NCBI GenBank assembly: GCA_028684435.1
Contig: JAQUFX010000016.1
Location: 1 to 22,750, forward strand
DNA: 22,750 nt
Source: Bacilli bacterium
GTDB lineage: Bacteria > Bacillota_I > Bacilli_A > RF39 > UBA660
Direction of reading: 5' to 3'
Shown: positions 21,171 through 22,750 of the stretch, piece by piece
Numbering within the stretch: position 1 is the stretch's first letter
Layout: the number at the start of each line of letters is the position of its first letter
The notes under the pieces: generated by a model
What the model was told of the DNA's origin: nothing
Database searches by the model: none
The model's input: the letters and a program-made list of their open reading frames with translations, nothing else
Program-made: the position numbers and the translations under genes

Positions 21171-22750
21171 ATGAGTAAGATTAAAATATTTGGTATGGGT
21201 GGTCTTAATGAAAATGGTAAGAACACTTATATAGTAGAAATAGATGATGATATATTTGTACTTGATGCTGGTTTAAAATTTGCAAATGATTCGATGTTTG
21301 GAATAGATTATATAATTCCTGATTATGGATACTTAGTTAAAAATAAAGCTAGAATTAAAGGAGTGTTTATAACTCATGCTCATCCCGAAAGTTGTGGAGC
21401 AGTTAATGATTTATTAAGAACAATACCTGAAATTAATGTATATGCTACTAAATATACTAAAAATCAAATGGTAATAGATGGAGTATCTGAAAATAAAATT
21501 ATAGAGATTAAACCTCATAAAAAAATCAATTTTGGTAATAATAGTGTTTTTCCAATTCAAGTTAATCACGCTGTTCCAGAAAGTGTAATGTATGTTATTA
21601 ATACTATAGATGGAGCAATATGTTATACTGGTGATTTTATTATGGATCCATCAATGATGGGATCATATCATATGGATTTAGGAAAAATTGCTTATGTAGG
21701 TAAACAAGGTGTACTAGCTCTTTTATGTGAATCTTCATTTTCTGAAAAAATAGGGCATACAAGTCCTTCTCATCATTTATCTTCATTTTTTAAAGAAGTT
21801 ATTAATAAAAATGATGGTAGAATTATTTTTTCAACTCTACATACCCATCTTTATACTATTGAAGCAATATTTAATGTAGTTAAAAATACCAACCGAAAAA
21901 TAGTAATAATGGGTAAAAAATTACAAAGTGTAATTAATATGGCTATTAAAGATGGTTATTTAGATGTTCCTAGTCACGTCATTGGAGATTTAAGTAATGT
22001 CAATGATAAAAATGTTGTATTACTTATATGTGATGATCGTGAAACACCATATTTAGTAATAGAAAAAATAATAAATGGTAATGATAAGTATATTAAATTA
22101 TCTGAAGAAGATACCGTTTGCTTTGCAGAATCAAAGTATGATGAAAATGAAAAACATTTTGTAAAGATAGAAAATGAATTAGCAGTTCAAAGAATTAAAA
22201 CTATTAATATACCTAAAGATAAAGGCATATCATTACATGCATCTAGTGAAGATTTAATGATAATGATGGCTTTATTAAAACCAAAATATTTTATACCTGT
22301 AAAAGGGGAATATCGTTATATGGTTGGAAATGCAAATTTAGCAGATAATTTAGGTTATCACAAAGATAATATTATTTTAAGATTAAATGGTGAAATTATT
22401 TCAATTAATGATAAAAAATTAAATCAAAATATCGAAAAAATATTTGTTGATGATATTTTAATAGATGGAACTAGCGCTGATGATGTTGGGGATTTAGTAA
22501 TAAAAGATAGAGAAATGCTTTCTGAAAATGGGATTGTTCTTATTAGTGCAACTTTATCAAAGAAAACCAAAGAAATATTAATTGGACCTGAAGTAACTAC
22601 AAGAGGATTTATATATGTTAAAGATTCTAAAGAAATGATTAATGAAATAAAAAGAATTTCTTTAGAGGTATTAAAAGAAAATATTACTACTAATTATGTT
22701 GATTTTAATAATATTAAAATGGAAATAAGAGATAAATTGAGTAAATATTT
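21171..22750 (+). CDS. RNase J paralogue with altered active site (3' partial)
   Basis: Open to the window end (526 codons seen of about 555), so the C-terminus is missing. Metallo-beta-lactamase/beta-CASP ribonuclease fold: GMGGLNENGKNTYIVEIDDD, LDAGLKF, IIPDYGYL, YTGDFIMDP, then a C-terminal domain with DDILIDGTSADDVG and the KDREMLSENGIVLI stretch typical of RNase J. The zinc motif HxHxDH is H69-A-H-P-E73-S74, so the Asp and third His are gone. PVHGEYR is PVKGEYR, and the SGHA motif is SLHA. NHAVPES keeps a His and TGDF its Asp. RNase J2 of B. subtilis also has a degraded motif and works as partner of J1, so a J2-like non-catalytic subunit is the best guess. The RBS is AAAGAG-like. Confidence 0.88.
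   Translation, partial: MSKIKIFGMGGLNENGKNTYIVEIDDDIFVLDAGLKFANDSMFGIDYIIPDYGYLVKNKARIKGVFITHAHPESCGAVNDLLRTIPEINVYATKYTKNQMVIDGVSENKIIEIKPHKKINFGNNSVFPIQVNHAVPESVMYVINTIDGAICYTGDFIMDPSMMGSYHMDLGKIAYVGKQGVLALLCESSFSEKIGHTSPSHHLSSFFKEVINKNDGRIIFSTLHTHLYTIEAIFNVVKNTNRKIVIMGKKLQSVINMAIKDGYLDVPSHVIGDLSNVNDKNVVLLICDDRETPYLVIEKIINGNDKYIKLSEEDTVCFAESKYDENEKHFVKIENELAVQRIKTINIPKDKGISLHASSEDLMIMMALLKPKYFIPVKGEYRYMVGNANLADNLGYHKDNIILRLNGEIISINDKKLNQNIEKIFVDDILIDGTSADDVGDLVIKDREMLSENGIVLISATLSKKTKEILIGPEVTTRGFIYVKDSKEMINEIKRISLEVLKENITTNYVDFNNIKMEIRDKLSKY

Overview
The window is about three-quarters A+T and codes densely with short leaders. TGA and TAA both act as stops and TGG encodes Trp, so the genetic code is the standard bacterial one. 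Gene content points to a low-GC Bacillota (Bacilli/Erysipelotrichia or RF39-like gut anaerobe) that has, or recently had, sporulation. Supporting genes are an oxygen-sensitive class III ribonucleotide reductase, a meso-DAP-type MurE, two CotF-like spore coat proteins, SpoVS, a LysM-CAP protein without a signal peptide, and an RNase J homologue. The genus cannot be fixed from sequence alone.

Layout. (1) 1-2640: 3' part of nrdD with a fused redoxin domain, then trxB 10 bp on, a self-contained anaerobic dNTP-synthesis and electron-delivery operon. (2) 2665-2853: two tandem hairpins, the second a terminator, then tRNA-Arg(CCT). (3) 2914-6160: tightly coupled lipid cassette of PlsC acyltransferase, AMP-forming acyl ligase, second PlsC and a small unknown protein, followed by tRNA-Thr(GGT). 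(4) 6161-6833: gene-poor gap with a strong terminator and a candidate ~85-nt structured small RNA. (5) 6834-8003: GNAT acetyltransferase convergent with the LysM-CAP gene. (6) 8185-9608: decay zone with a phage-type holin, a broken M23/PG-binding lysin, a dTMP kinase N-terminal scrap and a degenerate tRNA-Val(GAC), probably a prophage scar. (7) 9634-10618 (minus strand): DNA glycosylase plus two CotF-like coat genes. (8) 10664-13698: ABC exporter pair, then a Fic-fold protein without the Fic active site. (9) 13761-16204: murE and a membrane WG-repeat protein. (10) 16226-18402: slipin, DUF308-like membrane protein, SpoVS and a three-TM protein. (11) 18448-end: lone sufB, a short ssb, a NodB-fold protein lacking the catalytic Asp pair, and the 5' part of an RNase J paralogue with a broken metal site.

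I see no CRISPR array, restriction or toxin-antitoxin locus, or complete transposon. The most notable theme is a run of proteins that keep a fold but lose signature residues: TrxB (NADPH phosphate site), PlsC-1 (motif III), Fic-like, NodB-like and RNase J-like. The nrdD-redoxin/trxB pair and the coat/DNA-repair operon are the most coherent functional units. Several terminators overlap stop codons, and extended -10 promoters (TGnTATAAT) recur just upstream of start codons.
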